DNA of 64,000 nucleotides from Cellulomonas shaoxiangyii (GCF_004798685.1 NZ_CP039291.1:186001-250000), one strand, 5' to 3'. Numbered from the stretch's first letter, positions 8,704 to 18,277 are shown. Numbers and translations are program-made. The notes: generated by a model not told the origin, from the sequence alone.

Positions 8704-11700
8704 TCAGGCGGTGGTGCCGCCCTGGCGTCGGCGGACGACGACCACGGCCGCGCCCGCGGCCACGAGGCCGAGGGCGAGCGCGAGCAGGGCCCACGGCTCG
8801 GCGCCGGTGGTGGCCAGGCCGCCGCCGGTGCCGTCGACGACCCGGAGGGTCGCCGTGCCGGTGGCACCCGTGGCGCGGTCGACGACCACGACGGTGTGCG
8901 TGCCCAGCGTCGTGCCGCGCGGGATCGTCACCCGGGTGGTGACGGTGCCCGCCGCGTCGGCCGTCCGGGTGGCCAGGTGCACCGGCGTCGAGTGGAGCTC
9001 GATGCCGGCCTCGCCGGCCGCCGTCAGGCCGCGTGCCGTCACGGTGACGGTGCCGCCGCGGCGGACCTCGTCGGCCGAGAGCGTCACGGTCGGGCGGGCG
9101 ACCTGGCCCGGCTGACCGGGCTGACCGGGCTGACCGGGCTGGCCCGGACCCGGCTGACCGGGCTGTCCCGGCTGACCCGGACCGGGCTGACCCGGCTGAC
9201 CCGGCTCGCCCGGCGGACCCGGGTCGACGGCCGCGACGACCGTCGCCGGCGCCGACGCCACCCCGGCGGAGGCCGTGAAGCCCTCCGCCGCCGCGGTGAC
9301 CGTCACGGTCACCGCACCGCCGACGTGCGCGGCGGTCGGCGTGAACGACGCCTGGTCGGTGCCCTCGACGGGCTCCCCGTCGACGGCCCACGCGTACGTG
9401 AGCGCGGCGTAGGCCGGGTCGACGTCGGCGACCGCGATGAGCGCGGTGCCGGCCGTGGCGGACCCGTCGGCCGTCAGGCCGCTGAGGGTGACGCCGCGGA
9501 CGACTGCCCGCCGCTGCACGGTCACGGTCGTCTCGGTGGTCGTCGTCCCGTCCGGGGACGTGACGCGCACGGTGGCGACGCCGCCGTTCCCCTCCGACGG
9601 CTGCGTCACCTCCACCAGCGCGGCCGCGTCGACCGGCACGGCGACGACGGTCGGGAACGCCGACCCGTCGACGTCCACGCGGTACGACGTGACGTCCGGC
9701 GCGAAGCCGGGGACGTCGACGCCGTTGGTGCGCAGCGCGGCGAGGTCCGCCACGGACGACGCCGCCGGGGCGAGCGCGCCGATCTCGACCTCGGACACGA
9801 TCATGTGCACGCCCGGGTTGGGCGTGAGCACGAAGCGCAGCCCGGTCGCCGCGACGCCGTCGAGGTCGAGGGTCACCACGGGAGCCGTCCCGTCGGCGGG
9901 GACGACGACGGTCGTCGGCGTGCCCCACCCGGGCACCGGCTGCCACGTGCCGGCCTCGTCCTGGTACTCGACGACCATCTCGCGGGCCCAGCTGCGGTGG
10001 CTGCCGTCCGCGAAGAAGTACACGGACGCGTCCGCGAGCTCGGTCGCGGGGAACGAGTACGTCAGGGTGTCACCGGTGCGGGCCGTGCCGACCCAGTTGG
10101 ACCACGCCTTGTCGGTGCGGTCGCGGTTGCGGGTGTTCTCCATGGAGTACCCGGGCTCGGTGAACGTGGCCTGCACCGTCGTCGTCGGCAGCGGCGCGAT
10201 GTTGGCCGACGACCGCGCGGTGACGACGACGTTGAGCGTCGCGGCGACCGGCTCCGCGCCGGCCTCGTTCGACTCGGCCGTGCCCGGCACGGTCACGACG
10301 CCCTCGTCCACGAACGACGCGTCCGTGACACCCGACCAGTCCCACGTGACGGGCGTGTCGAACGTCGCGGTGGACGCCCCGACGCGCGCCGGCACGACGG
10401 CCGGGGCCGCGGCCTGCACCTGCGCGAGGCCCGCACCGACGTACGTCGTCACCGACACCGGGTCGGTGACGGTGAAGCCGCCGACGTCGACGGTCCCGAT
10501 CACGAGCAGCGACGCGCCGTACACGTCGGTCGCCGTGCCGGTGACCGTCACCTGGCCGGTCCGCGCCCACGCGGACGCGGGCACCTCGTCCCAGACCACG
10601 GTCGCGGCCGGGCCGGTGCCCCACCGGTACGTCGGGACGACGGTCGCCGGCAGCACCGGCGCGACGCCCACGGTCGTGCTCACGGTCACCGGGGTGACCC
10701 CGGTCGCCGCGACGTCGCGCGGGGTCCAGCGCTGGTTCGCGCCGCCGTTGGAGCCGTAGACCCCGACGCCGGCGTTCTCGGCGGTCGACTGGCCGCCGAC
10801 CTCGAGCGCCTGCCCGATGCCCTCGTTGACGAACGCGAACGTCCGCCCCTCGGTGGACGAGACGATCCAGCGGGTCGCCGGGTCACCGGCGGCCGCCTCG
10901 ACGGTCGTCGACCGCAGGTCGGTGCCCGCCGTCGTCGCGCCGAGCACGCGCCCGTCGGACGCCGCGAGCACGAACCGCCGGGTGCCGTCGAGCCGGCCCG
11001 CGGGGACCTCGTGCGCGGTCCACAGCTGCGGGGCGACGGCCTCGGGCGTCGTGCCCGCGGTGGTGATGGTGGTGGCCGTGGCCGCCCCCGTCGCCGCCGT
11101 GAGCGCCTTGCCGCTCTGCACGCCGGTGAGCTGGTACGTGTGACCGTCGGCGATGGCCGCCGCGTCCTCGGCCACGCCGCTGACGCCGTCGAGCTCGATC
11201 GAGGTGACCGAGCGCGCCGGCAGCGTGAGCGTGACGGTCTTCGCGGCCGCGTCGACCGCGACCGCGTCGCCCTCGACGAGCGCGTTCTGCGACGGGGCGT
11301 CCGCCGGCGACTCGGTGGTCACGTACGGCGTCGCGGAGGCGCCCTCGGCGATGGTGCCGAAGTGGCGCAGGTCGACCGTCAGCGTGACCGGCTCGGCCGA
11401 CGCGTTGGTGTGCACGAGCGCCGTGGAGGCGCCGTCGGCCTTGAGGGCCGCCGTCGTCGTGGTCGAGTCGGTCGCGATCACGCGGTCGCCCGGGCGGACG
11501 AAGTGCGTGAAGTTGCGCGTCGTGTCGTACTTCGTGTTCGTCTCGACGTGGCACGCCTCGACCTCGGAGAAGTCGCCCCCGGCGGCCTCGACGCGGCGCT
11601 CGGACGCGAACACCGCGTCCTCGCCCGTGCCGTACCAACGGCAGTCGAGGTCGATGAAGACGCCGCCCCAGTTCGAGTTCTCGCCCTGCGGCTCCATGTT

Positions 11701-12873
11701 CCACAGGTCCTCGACCGGCTGCCAGAACACCCACGCGTCCGACTCCAGCTCGCGCAGGTCGTCGTGGATGCGCCCGGCGAGGCCGAGCCCGTTGACGATG
11801 CTGGCGGGGTTCCAGCCGCTGACCCAGCTGCCCTCGACCTCGCTCATCCACAGCGGCTTGTCGGCCACCTTGGCGAGGTCACGGACCGTCTGGCGGCCGC
11901 CCGTGCCGTACGTGTGCACGTTGAGCTGGTCGACGTTCGCGCGCGTCTGCGCGTCGTACGCGTTCCAGTTCGTGACGAACGTGCCCGGGTTGGTCTCGTC
12001 CATCGCCGAGACGACCGCGTCGGTCGTCGTCGACGGGTCGCCCAGGTGCCCGGCGAGCGCGTCGATGAGGTCGGCCTGCCGCGCGGGGCCGACGTGCATG
12101 CCCTCCTGGCGGCCGCCGACCGGGACGCCGTCGCGCAGCGTCGTGCCCCAGTAGTTGGTGTTCGGCTCGTTGAGCGGGTCGATGGTGTCGACCGTGATGC
12201 CGTGCGCGTCCTCGAGCTCCTCGCTCACGCGCACCAGGTAGGCGGCGAAGTCGTCGATCGAGTCCGGCCGCAGCTGCTCCGCGCTGGCGTTGAGGCCGCC
12301 GGACACGTAGCCGCTCTCGGTCATGAACCACGGCGCCGAGTTGGCGAACGTCTCCCAGTGCGTGATCTGGTCGTCGGCCGTGAGCTGGTCGACCCACCAC
12401 CGCTGCGTCGCGTCGGCGTCGAGGTCGTAGAAGCGGTCGTCGGCCGGGTCGAACGCCTCGCGGACCGCGGCGGCGTTCGCGTGGTCGGTCGGGGCGCCGT
12501 ACAGCTCGCCCGTCTCGTCGGGCTGCCACCAGCCCTCGACGGCGCCGCCCGCGCGCAGGTAGTCCTCGACGTCGGACGCGTGCCCGCCGCCGATGTTGTA
12601 CCGGGCGATGTTGAGGTCGAGGCCCTCGGCGCCGAACAGCTTGTCGTACAGGTCCTGGCGGACGTCGGCCGGGTAGTCGCCGGTCGCGTTGGCGAACCAG
12701 ACGAGGCTCGTGCCCCAGCCCTGGAACTCCTCGCCGGCGTACCAGGGGTTGGGCGTGACGGTCACCGCGGCGGCCGCCGCGGCGGGTGCGGTCACGGCCG
12801 GGGCTGCGATGAGCCCGGCCGTCAGCGCGAGCACGGCGGCTCCCGCTGTGGAACGACGTGACGTCGTCGTCAT
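8704..12873 (-). CDS. Wall-anchored multidomain GH30 glycosidase, probable endo-beta-1,6-galactanase
   Basis: 1389 residues, start ATG 12873. A signal peptide (about 1-36, ending AAPAAAAA) precedes a GH30 catalytic domain (about 37-480). E236 in PLNEPN is the likely acid/base and E345 in MSEVEG the likely nucleophile. Then come a ricin-like carbohydrate-binding region (GVQSGKALTAATG, ANQRWTPR), two bacterial Ig-like domains, a galactose-binding-like module, a cadherin-like and an Ig-like repeat. A GQPGQP collagen-like linker, one more Ig-like domain and LATTG-hydrophobic-RRR complete the protein. The LATTG end suggests class E sortase anchoring. The catalytic core resembles GH30_5 galactanases. 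GH35 and ABC importer genes upstream support side-chain degradation of arabinogalactan; exact specificity is inferred. Confidence 0.9.
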   Translation of the reverse strand: MTTTSRRSTAGAAVLALTAGLIAAPAVTAPAAAAAAVTVTPNPWYAGEEFQGWGTSLVWFANATGDYPADVRQDLYDKLFGAEGLDLNIARYNIGGGHASDVEDYLRAGGAVEGWWQPDETGELYGAPTDHANAAAVREAFDPADDRFYDLDADATQRWWVDQLTADDQITHWETFANSAPWFMTESGYVSGGLNASAEQLRPDSIDDFAAYLVRVSEELEDAHGITVDTIDPLNEPNTNYWGTTLRDGVPVGGRQEGMHVGPARQADLIDALAGHLGDPSTTTDAVVSAMDETNPGTFVTNWNAYDAQTRANVDQLNVHTYGTGGRQTVRDLAKVADKPLWMSEVEGSWVSGWNPASIVNGLGLAGRIHDDLRELESDAWVFWQPVEDLWNMEPQGENSNWGGVFIDLDCRWYGTGEDAVFASERRVEAAGGDFSEVEACHVETNTKYDTTRNFTHFVRPGDRVIATDSTTTTAALKADGASTALVHTNASAEPVTLTVDLRHFGTIAEGASATPYVTTESPADAPSQNALVEGDAVAVDAAAKTVTLTLPARSVTSIELDGVSGVAEDAAAIADGHTYQLTGVQSGKALTAATGAATATTITTAGTTPEAVAPQLWTAHEVPAGRLDGTRRFVLAASDGRVLGATTAGTDLRSTTVEAAAGDPATRWIVSSTEGRTFAFVNEGIGQALEVGGQSTAENAGVGVYGSNGGANQRWTPRDVAATGVTPVTVSTTVGVAPVLPATVVPTYRWGTGPAATVVWDEVPASAWARTGQVTVTGTATDVYGASLLVIGTVDVGGFTVTDPVSVTTYVGAGLAQVQAAAPAVVPARVGASTATFDTPVTWDWSGVTDASFVDEGVVTVPGTAESNEAGAEPVAATLNVVVTARSSANIAPLPTTTVQATFTEPGYSMENTRNRDRTDKAWSNWVGTARTGDTLTYSFPATELADASVYFFADGSHRSWAREMVVEYQDEAGTWQPVPGWGTPTTVVVPADGTAPVVTLDLDGVAATGLRFVLTPNPGVHMIVSEVEIGALAPAASSVADLAALRTNGVDVPGFAPDVTSYRVDVDGSAFPTVVAVPVDAAALVEVTQPSEGNGGVATVRVTSPDGTTTTETTVTVQRRAVVRGVTLSGLTADGSATAGTALIAVADVDPAYAALTYAWAVDGEPVEGTDQASFTPTAAHVGGAVTVTVTAAAEGFTASAGVASAPATVVAAVDPGPPGEPGQPGQPGPGQPGQPGQPGPGQPGQPGQPGQPGQVARPTVTLSADEVRRGGTVTVTARGLTAAGEAGIELHSTPVHLATRTADAAGTVTTRVTIPRGTTLGTHTVVVVDRATGATGTATLRVVDGTGGGLATTGAEPWALLALALGLVAAGAAVVVVRRRQGGTTA

Positions 12874-12903
12874 CGGTCCTCTTCTCTGAGGTGGGTCCTG
12901 CAT

Positions 12904-12957
12904 GGGTCGTGCGGGTCGTGCGGGTCGTGCGGGTCGTGCGGGTGGTGCGGGGCGTGC
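12904..12957. repeat. Six tandem 9-bp units (GGGTCGTGC type)
   Basis: Four exact copies of GGGTCGTGC are followed by two single-base variants (GGGTGGTGC, GGGGCGTGC). They lie in the 108-bp gap between the GH35 stop and the GH30 start, immediately upstream of the GH30 ribosome-binding region. This could be slippage-prone spacer DNA or a protein-binding iteron; nothing shows which. Confidence 0.8.
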
Positions 12958-12974
12958 GGCCCTCGTGGGGCCGC
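12956..12974 (-). terminator. Short GC hairpin after the GH35 gene
   Basis: GCGGCCC pairs with GGGCCGC around a 5-nt loop, 8 nt past the GH35 stop. It is weak for a full terminator but could attenuate transcription into the GH30 gene. Confidence 0.4.
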
Positions 12975-12981
12975 ACGCGGG

Positions 12982-14739
12982 TCAGGACTCGGTGTGGCCG
13001 AGGTCGGGGGCGTCGACGAGCTCGAGCGCGCCGGCGCCGCCGAGCAGCTCGAGGACGACGACGCGGTCGCCGCGCCCGCGCACGGCGGGCGAGGGCACGT
13101 AGAGGGTGGTCTGCGGACCCTTCGACCAGTACCGGCCGAGCGAGGTCCCGTTGACCCAGACGACGCCCTTGCCCCAGCCGCGCGTCGAGACGAACAGGTC
13201 CGCGACGGGCAGGTCGGTCTCCCAGACGCTGAACGACGGGCCGGGGACGGGGCCGCTCGACACGGCGGCGTCGGCCGCGAGCGCCGGCGACGCCGCGAGC
13301 GCGTCGACGTCGACGGGCAGCACCCGCCAGCCGGTCAGCGGGCGTCCCCCGAGGGTCGCGGGGCCGATGAGCCCCTTCGCCTCACCGATCCGCGGGCCGT
13401 AGTTGACGCGGCCCTGGTCCTCGACGAGGACGTCGAGGCGGCCGCTGCCGGCGGGCAGCGTGAGCGACGTCGCCCGCTCGGACCGGTCGATCACGCCGAC
13501 GGCGCGCCCGTCGAGGAACACCTGCGCGCGGTCGTGGACCTCGCCGAACGCGAGCACCGCGGGCGCGTCCAGGTCGACCGTCGTGCGGTAGAGCACGAAC
13601 CCGCTCGCCGCGGCGACCTGTTCGTGCGTCGGGACGTCGTGGGCGTCGACCCAGCCGTCGAGGCCGGCGACGGCGGACCACAGGTCGACCGTGCGGCGGC
13701 CGTCGGCGAGCGTGGCGGCCGGCGCGGGGCGACGGTCCGGGGCGGTCTCGGCCGGCAGGTCGGTGTACCGGCCCAGCACCGCGCGGAAGGCGTCGTACTT
13801 GGCGGTGCGCGTGCCGTCCTCCGCGAGCGGGGCGTCGTAGTCGTACGACGTGACGGTCGGCTGGTAGACGCCCTTGTCGTTGGCGCCGGACGTGAACCCG
13901 GCGTTGGTGCCGCCGTGGAACATGTAGACGTTCACGGAGCCGCCGGCCGCGAGCAGCGCGTCGAGGTCGCCCGCCGACGCCGCCGGGTCGGTCGTGTGGT
14001 GGTGCGCGCCCCAGTGGTCGAACCAGCCGCACCAGAACTCCATGCACATGAGCGGGCCGGTGGGCTGGTGGCGCCGCAGCGTCTCGAGGCGCTCGGCGGT
14101 CCGCGAGCCGAACGTCGCGGTGCGGTGCAGCTCCGGCAGGCCGCCGCGCTCGAGCATCTCGTCGTCTGCCTGGTCGCAGGTCAGCAGGGGGACGTCGATG
14201 CCCTGGGCGCGGTTGATCGCGACGAGCGCGCGCAGGTAGTCCTTGTCGTCGCCGTACGCGCCGTACTCGTTCTCCACCTGCACGGCGATCACGGGGCCGC
14301 CGCGCGTCACCTGGCGCTCGGCGACGATCGGCAGCACGTGCTCGAGGTACTGCTGCACGGCCGTCATGTACGTCGGCTCGTTGCGGCGCACGCCCACGCC
14401 GGGCATGCGGAACAGCCACGCGGGGAACCCGCCGTTGTCCCACTCGGCGCAGATGTACGGGCCGGGGCGCACGATCGCGTGCATGCCCTCCGCCGCCACC
14501 AGGTCGAGGAACCGCCCCAGGTCCCGCGGGCCGCTCGTGTCGAAGACGTCGGGCGTCGGCGCGTGCACGTTCCACGCCACGTACGTCTCGATGGTGTTCA
14601 GGCCCATGAGGCGCGCCGAGCGGATGCGGTCGGCCCACAGGTCCGGGTGCACGCGGAAGTAGTGCAGCGCGCCGGAGAGCACCTGGTGCGGGCGGCCGTC
14701 GAGCAGGAAGTCCTGCTCGCCGATCTCGAACGTGGGCAT
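12982..14739 (-). CDS. GH35 beta-galactosidase
   Basis: 585 residues, no signal peptide, so cytoplasmic. The GH35 TIM barrel fills about residues 8-320. VQVENEYG carries the acid/base E158 and MCMEFWCGWFDHWG carries the nucleophile E234. RPGPYICAEWDNGGFPAWL (about 91-109) is another family signature. The rest forms beta-sandwich domains. It would hydrolyse beta-galactosides released by the GH30 enzyme and imported by the adjacent ABC system. It lies between the binding-protein gene and GH30 on the same strand, with a hairpin before it. Confidence 0.95.
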   Translation of the reverse strand: MPTFEIGEQDFLLDGRPHQVLSGALHYFRVHPDLWADRIRSARLMGLNTIETYVAWNVHAPTPDVFDTSGPRDLGRFLDLVAAEGMHAIVRPGPYICAEWDNGGFPAWLFRMPGVGVRRNEPTYMTAVQQYLEHVLPIVAERQVTRGGPVIAVQVENEYGAYGDDKDYLRALVAINRAQGIDVPLLTCDQADDEMLERGGLPELHRTATFGSRTAERLETLRRHQPTGPLMCMEFWCGWFDHWGAHHHTTDPAASAGDLDALLAAGGSVNVYMFHGGTNAGFTSGANDKGVYQPTVTSYDYDAPLAEDGTRTAKYDAFRAVLGRYTDLPAETAPDRRPAPAATLADGRRTVDLWSAVAGLDGWVDAHDVPTHEQVAAASGFVLYRTTVDLDAPAVLAFGEVHDRAQVFLDGRAVGVIDRSERATSLTLPAGSGRLDVLVEDQGRVNYGPRIGEAKGLIGPATLGGRPLTGWRVLPVDVDALAASPALAADAAVSSGPVPGPSFSVWETDLPVADLFVSTRGWGKGVVWVNGTSLGRYWSKGPQTTLYVPSPAVRGRGDRVVVLELLGGAGALELVDAPDLGHTES

Positions 14740-14769
14740 GGGGAGGGCTCCTGGGGTCGGGAGGCGGCG

Positions 14770-14812
14770 GACGGCGGGGGCGGCAGCGCGGTGCGCGGCC
14801 GCCCCCGTCGTC
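14770..14812 (-). terminator. Intercistronic hairpin between binding-protein and GH35 genes
   Basis: GACGGCGGGGGCGGC pairs with GCCGCCCCCGTCGTC with one mismatch around a loop of about 13 nt. It lies just past the solute-binding-protein stop. In sugar ABC operons such hairpins often protect the abundant binding-protein mRNA and reduce downstream reading, so partial termination is plausible. Confidence 0.6.
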
Positions 14813-14838
14813 AGGGCGTGCTCAGGTGGCGCTGCAGG

Positions 14839-16173
14839 TCACTCGACCGTGAAGCCCTGGTCGTTGCCGTACGTGGTCAGCTGCTCCTGCCACGCCGACA
14901 GGCCCTCGGTCAGCGTGGTGTCGGAGACGTACGCCTGGCCGACCGTGTCGTTGAAGACGCTGTTGCCGTAGACCTGGAACGGCAGGTACTGCCAGCCCTC
15001 GGAGACGTCCGCCGCGGCCTGCGACAGCACCTCGTTGATCTTCTGGCCGCCGAAGTACTCCGACTCCTCGCCCAGGTACTCCTCGGACTCGAGGTCCGCG
15101 ACCGTGGCGGGGAAGCCGCCGCCCTCGAGGCGCAGCGCGACGCCGTCACCGGCGGACGCGAACTCGAGGAAGTCGTACGCGAGCGCCTTGTTCTCGGACG
15201 CCTCGGTCACGGACATCGCCGAGCCGCCGTTCTCGGCGGTCACGGACTCGCCCTCGGTCCACTGCGGCATGGGCGCGACGCGCCACTTGCCGGCACCCTC
15301 GGGCACACCGGACTCGAAGTTGCCGGGCATCCACGCGCCGGTCACGAGCGTCGCGATCGTGCCGTTGCCGAGGCCCTGGTACCACTCGTCGCTCCACGCG
15401 CTGATCGGCGCGACGAGGTCCTCGCCCACCAGCTGCTGCCACATCGTGGCGTACTTCTGCGAGCCCTCGTCGGCGAGGTCGATCGTCACGTCCGTGCCGT
15501 CGACCTGGAACGGGCGGCCGCCGGCCTGCCACATCAGCGACGTGGCCAGGCCCGCGTCGCCGGTGTCGGCCGTGATGTACGCGTTCGGGTCGGCGGCGTG
15601 CAGGGCCTGCGCCGCGGCGACGTACTCGTCCCACGTCGTCGGCACCTCGATGCCGTGCTGCGCGAAGACCTCCTCGTTGTAGAAGAGGGCCATCGGGCCG
15701 GAGTCGAGCGGGAGGCCGTAGATGCCCTCGCCCTGCTGCACCGCGCTCCACGGGCCGGGCGTGTAGGTGCCCTCGAGCTCACCGGCGCCGAGGTCGGTCA
15801 GGTCGGCGAGCGACTCGCCGATCGCGAACTGCGGGAGCGCGTAGTACTCGATCTGCGCGAGGTCCGGCACGCCGGAGCCGGCGCCGATCGCGTTCTGCAG
15901 GGCCGTGTACTGGTCGTTGCCCGTGCCGGCGTTGACGAGCTCGATCGTCACGTCCGGGTTGGCCTCCATGTACGCCTCGGCGATGGGCTCCACGGTCGGG
16001 TCCCAGGCCCAGACGAGCAGCTCGCCGCCCTCCTCGGCGGCGGCCGACGGGTCGGCGTCGCTGCCGCCGCCACCGCCGCTGCAGGCGGTGAGCGTCAGCG
16101 CGAGCGCGCCGGCGAGGGCGGCACCGCGGACGGCGGTGCGGTGCGCCGCGGTGCGGCGGGGGGTTCGGGTCAT
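14839..16173 (-). CDS. Sugar ABC transporter substrate-binding lipoprotein (family 1)
   Basis: 444 residues with an Arg-rich N-terminus, a hydrophobic core and the lipobox LTLTAC followed by a poly-Gly spacer. The mature part looks like a CUT1 binding protein: WDPTVEPIAEAYMEANPDV, the IPLDSGPMALFYNEEVF-like segment, and WWPGN-like regions. It is followed downstream by GH35 and preceded by two MalFG-type permeases. No ATPase gene is present, so a shared MsiK-type ATPase elsewhere in the genome is expected. The likely ligands are beta-1,6-galacto-oligosaccharides, inferred from the neighbouring hydrolases. Confidence 0.93.
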   Translation of the reverse strand: MTRTPRRTAAHRTAVRGAALAGALALTLTACSGGGGGSDADPSAAAEEGGELLVWAWDPTVEPIAEAYMEANPDVTIELVNAGTGNDQYTALQNAIGAGSGVPDLAQIEYYALPQFAIGESLADLTDLGAGELEGTYTPGPWSAVQQGEGIYGLPLDSGPMALFYNEEVFAQHGIEVPTTWDEYVAAAQALHAADPNAYITADTGDAGLATSLMWQAGGRPFQVDGTDVTIDLADEGSQKYATMWQQLVGEDLVAPISAWSDEWYQGLGNGTIATLVTGAWMPGNFESGVPEGAGKWRVAPMPQWTEGESVTAENGGSAMSVTEASENKALAYDFLEFASAGDGVALRLEGGGFPATVADLESEEYLGEESEYFGGQKINEVLSQAAADVSEGWQYLPFQVYGNSVFNDTVGQAYVSDTTLTEGLSAWQEQLTTYGNDQGFTVE

Positions 16174-16253
16174 GGGGGAGATGTCCTCTCACGTCGTCGT
16201 ACGGGAACGGGGTGCGGATGACTGCGGGCGCGCGACTTCCGTCGGCTGCGCCG

Positions 16254-17192
16254 TCACTCCTTGACGGAGCCGGCGGCGAGGCCGGACTGCCAGTAGCGCT
16301 GCAGGAAGAGGAAGGCGACGACCAGCGGCACGATCGTCAGGACGGACCCGGTGATGACGAGGTTGAAGATCGCCTCGCCGCCCGCGGTGGCGGCCTGCGC
16401 GTTCCACGCGTTGAGGCCGAGCGTCAGCGGGTACCAGTCGGGGTCCTTGAGCATGATCAGCGGCAGGAAGTAGTTGTTCCACGTCGCGACCATCGTGAAG
16501 AGCAGCACGGTGACGATGCCGGGGGCGAGCAGCGGCAGGCAGACCTGCGCGAACGTGCGGGCCTCGCTGGCGCCGTCGATGCGCGCGGCCTCCATCAGCT
16601 CCGTGGGGATCGCCTCCGCGGCGAACGTCCACATGAGGTAGAGGCCGAACGGCGAGATCAGCGACGGGATGATGACCGACCACGGCGTGTTGGTCAGGCC
16701 CATCTGGCTGAACATGAGGAACGTCGGCACGGCCAGCGCGGTGCCGGGCACGGCCACGGCGCCGATGACGACCGCGAAGACGCCGCGCTTGCCGGGGAAC
16801 TGGAACTTCGCCAGCCCGTACCCGCCGAGCACCGCGAGCAGCGTCGCACCGCCGGCGCCGAGCACCACGTACAGCACGGTGTTGAGGAACCAGCGGACGA
16901 AGATGCCGTCGTCGTACGTGAGCGTGTCGCCGATGTTGGTGAGCAGCGCGAACGAGCTGCCGAACCACAGGCCGAACGACGAGAACAGGTCGCCCTGCGT
17001 CTTGGTCGCGTTGATGACGAGCCACGCGAGCGGGACGAGCGAGTACAGCAGGACGAGCGAGGTGAGGACCGTCAGCAGGACGCTGCGGCGCGGGCGCGTG
17101 CCGCCCGGGCGGCGGCCGCGGGTGCTGCGCAGACGCGGCGCCGGGGAGCGGCGGGGCGCCGTCGCGGACGGGGTGGGGGTCGCGGTGGTCAT
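16254..17192 (-). CDS. Sugar ABC transporter permease, MalG-type
   Basis: 312 residues with six membrane segments after a Pro/Arg-rich cytoplasmic N-terminus of about 40 residues. The cytoplasmic EAA loop reads MEAARIDGASEARTFAQVCLPL, the contact site for the shared ATPase. It lies 3 bp after the MalF-type gene and 80 bp before the binding protein on the minus strand, so all three are one CUT1 transporter operon under LacI control. Confidence 0.95.
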   Translation of the reverse strand: MTTATPTPSATAPRRSPAPRLRSTRGRRPGGTRPRRSVLLTVLTSLVLLYSLVPLAWLVINATKTQGDLFSSFGLWFGSSFALLTNIGDTLTYDDGIFVRWFLNTVLYVVLGAGGATLLAVLGGYGLAKFQFPGKRGVFAVVIGAVAVPGTALAVPTFLMFSQMGLTNTPWSVIIPSLISPFGLYLMWTFAAEAIPTELMEAARIDGASEARTFAQVCLPLLAPGIVTVLLFTMVATWNNYFLPLIMLKDPDWYPLTLGLNAWNAQAATAGGEAIFNLVITGSVLTIVPLVVAFLFLQRYWQSGLAAGSVKE

Positions 17193-17195
17193 CGC

Positions 17196-18122
17196 TCACG
17201 CCTCCTTGCGCATGCCGCGCAGCTGGACGACGTAGGCGATCACCATCGTGAGGACGCCCATGATGAGGGCGACCGTGGCCGAGTAGTTGTACTGCTGGCC
17301 GGAGAAGCTCAGCGAGAACGCGTACAGGTTCGGCGTGAAGTACGTGGTGATGGCGTTGGGCGCCAGCGACTGCAGGATGCTCGGCTCGTTGAACAGCTGG
17401 AAGCTGCCGATGATCGAGAAGATGCCCGCGATGACGAGCGCGCCGCGGATCGCGGGCAGCTTGATCGCGGTGATGACCCGCCACTGGCCGGCGCCGTCGA
17501 TCTGGGCCGCCTCGTACAGCGAGGTGGGGACCGTGCGCAGCGCGGAGTAGAAGATCAGCATGTTGTAGCCGACGAACTCCCAGGTCACGATGTTGCCGAT
17601 CGCGGCAAGGACGAGGTCGGGCGACAACGGGTTGGGCAGCGTCGTGCCGAGGGCGTCGTTGATGTTGCCGACGAGGCCGAACCGCGTGCCGTACATGAAG
17701 CCCCACATGAGGGTGGCGACGACGGCGGGCACGGCGTACGGCAGGAAGATCGAGATGCGGAAGAAGTCGCGACCGTAGAGGCGTCCGCTGTCGAGCGCGA
17801 GCGCCACGAGCAGCGCGATGCCGAGCATCACCGGCACCTGCACGGCGAGGAACACGGTGACCCGGCCGAGCGCCGACCAGAACTGCGGGTCCTCGAGCGC
17901 GCGCTGGTAGTTCTCGAGGCCCACGAACGTCGTGCCGCCGACGAGTTGCGTGCGGAAGAGGCTGATCCACAGCGAGTAGGCGATCGGTGCGAGGAACACG
18001 AGCGCGAACACGGCCATGAACGGCCCGACGAAGCCCCACCCGGTCCACGACACGCGCGTACGGCGGTGGGGCAGCGCGAGGGCCGCGGGCGGGGCCGCGG
18101 CGGGCACGGCGGTCTGGGTCAC
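17196..18122 (-). CDS. Sugar ABC transporter permease, MalF-type
   Basis: 308 residues with six membrane segments. The EAA loop is YEAAQIDGAGQWRVITAIKLP. GTG 18122 (VTQTAVP) was chosen over the upstream ATG at 18185 because AAGGAGTG lies 5 nt before it. The upstream in-frame sequence also runs through the operator region. It is the first gene of the minus-strand galactan operon, and its promoter region contains palindrome 18145-18162 overlapping the start of transcription. Confidence 0.94.
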   Translation of the reverse strand: MTQTAVPAAAPPAALALPHRRTRVSWTGWGFVGPFMAVFALVFLAPIAYSLWISLFRTQLVGGTTFVGLENYQRALEDPQFWSALGRVTVFLAVQVPVMLGIALLVALALDSGRLYGRDFFRISIFLPYAVPAVVATLMWGFMYGTRFGLVGNINDALGTTLPNPLSPDLVLAAIGNIVTWEFVGYNMLIFYSALRTVPTSLYEAAQIDGAGQWRVITAIKLPAIRGALVIAGIFSIIGSFQLFNEPSILQSLAPNAITTYFTPNLYAFSLSFSGQQYNYSATVALIMGVLTMVIAYVVQLRGMRKEA

Positions 18123-18144
18123 GGGACACTCCTTCGTGGCGCCG

Positions 18145-18162
18145 AATGTTGACGTCACCATT
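18145..18162. promoter_or_regulatory. LacI-type operator O1 (near palindrome)
   Basis: AATGTTGACGTCACCATT, an 18-bp palindrome with one mismatched pair, centred on GACGTC. It is 23 bp upstream of the MalF-type start, placed to block the minus-strand operon. Its core matches the other two operators in this gap. Confidence 0.8.
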
Positions 18163-18232
18163 GGCGGCAACCGGCACGCTTTCATCGGGGGTGCGGGGTG
18201 TCAAGCGATCGCTCGATACTGCAGGTCACGGA

Positions 18233-18248
18233 ATGGTGACGTCACCAT
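18233..18248. promoter_or_regulatory. LacI-type operator O2 (perfect palindrome)
   Basis: ATGGTGACGTCACCAT is a perfect 16-bp palindrome with the same GACGTC core. Its centre is 87 bp from O1 and 46 bp from O3, near whole helical turns (10.5 bp) only approximately. It lies midway in the divergent gap, so looping between sites is possible. Confidence 0.82.
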
Positions 18249-18277
18249 CCGTCACATCCGGGGATGACGTGGCGGGT

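Noticed and set aside
8563..12861. A 1432-codon plus-strand reading frame antisense to the GH30 gene
   Set aside because: It is the high-GC shadow of the GH30 frame, rich in Arg/Gly/Val, with no domain, signal peptide or ribosome site.
12994..16221. A 1075-codon plus-strand frame opposite GH35 and the binding protein
   Set aside because: Antisense shadow; the minus-strand proteins carry catalytic residues and a lipobox.
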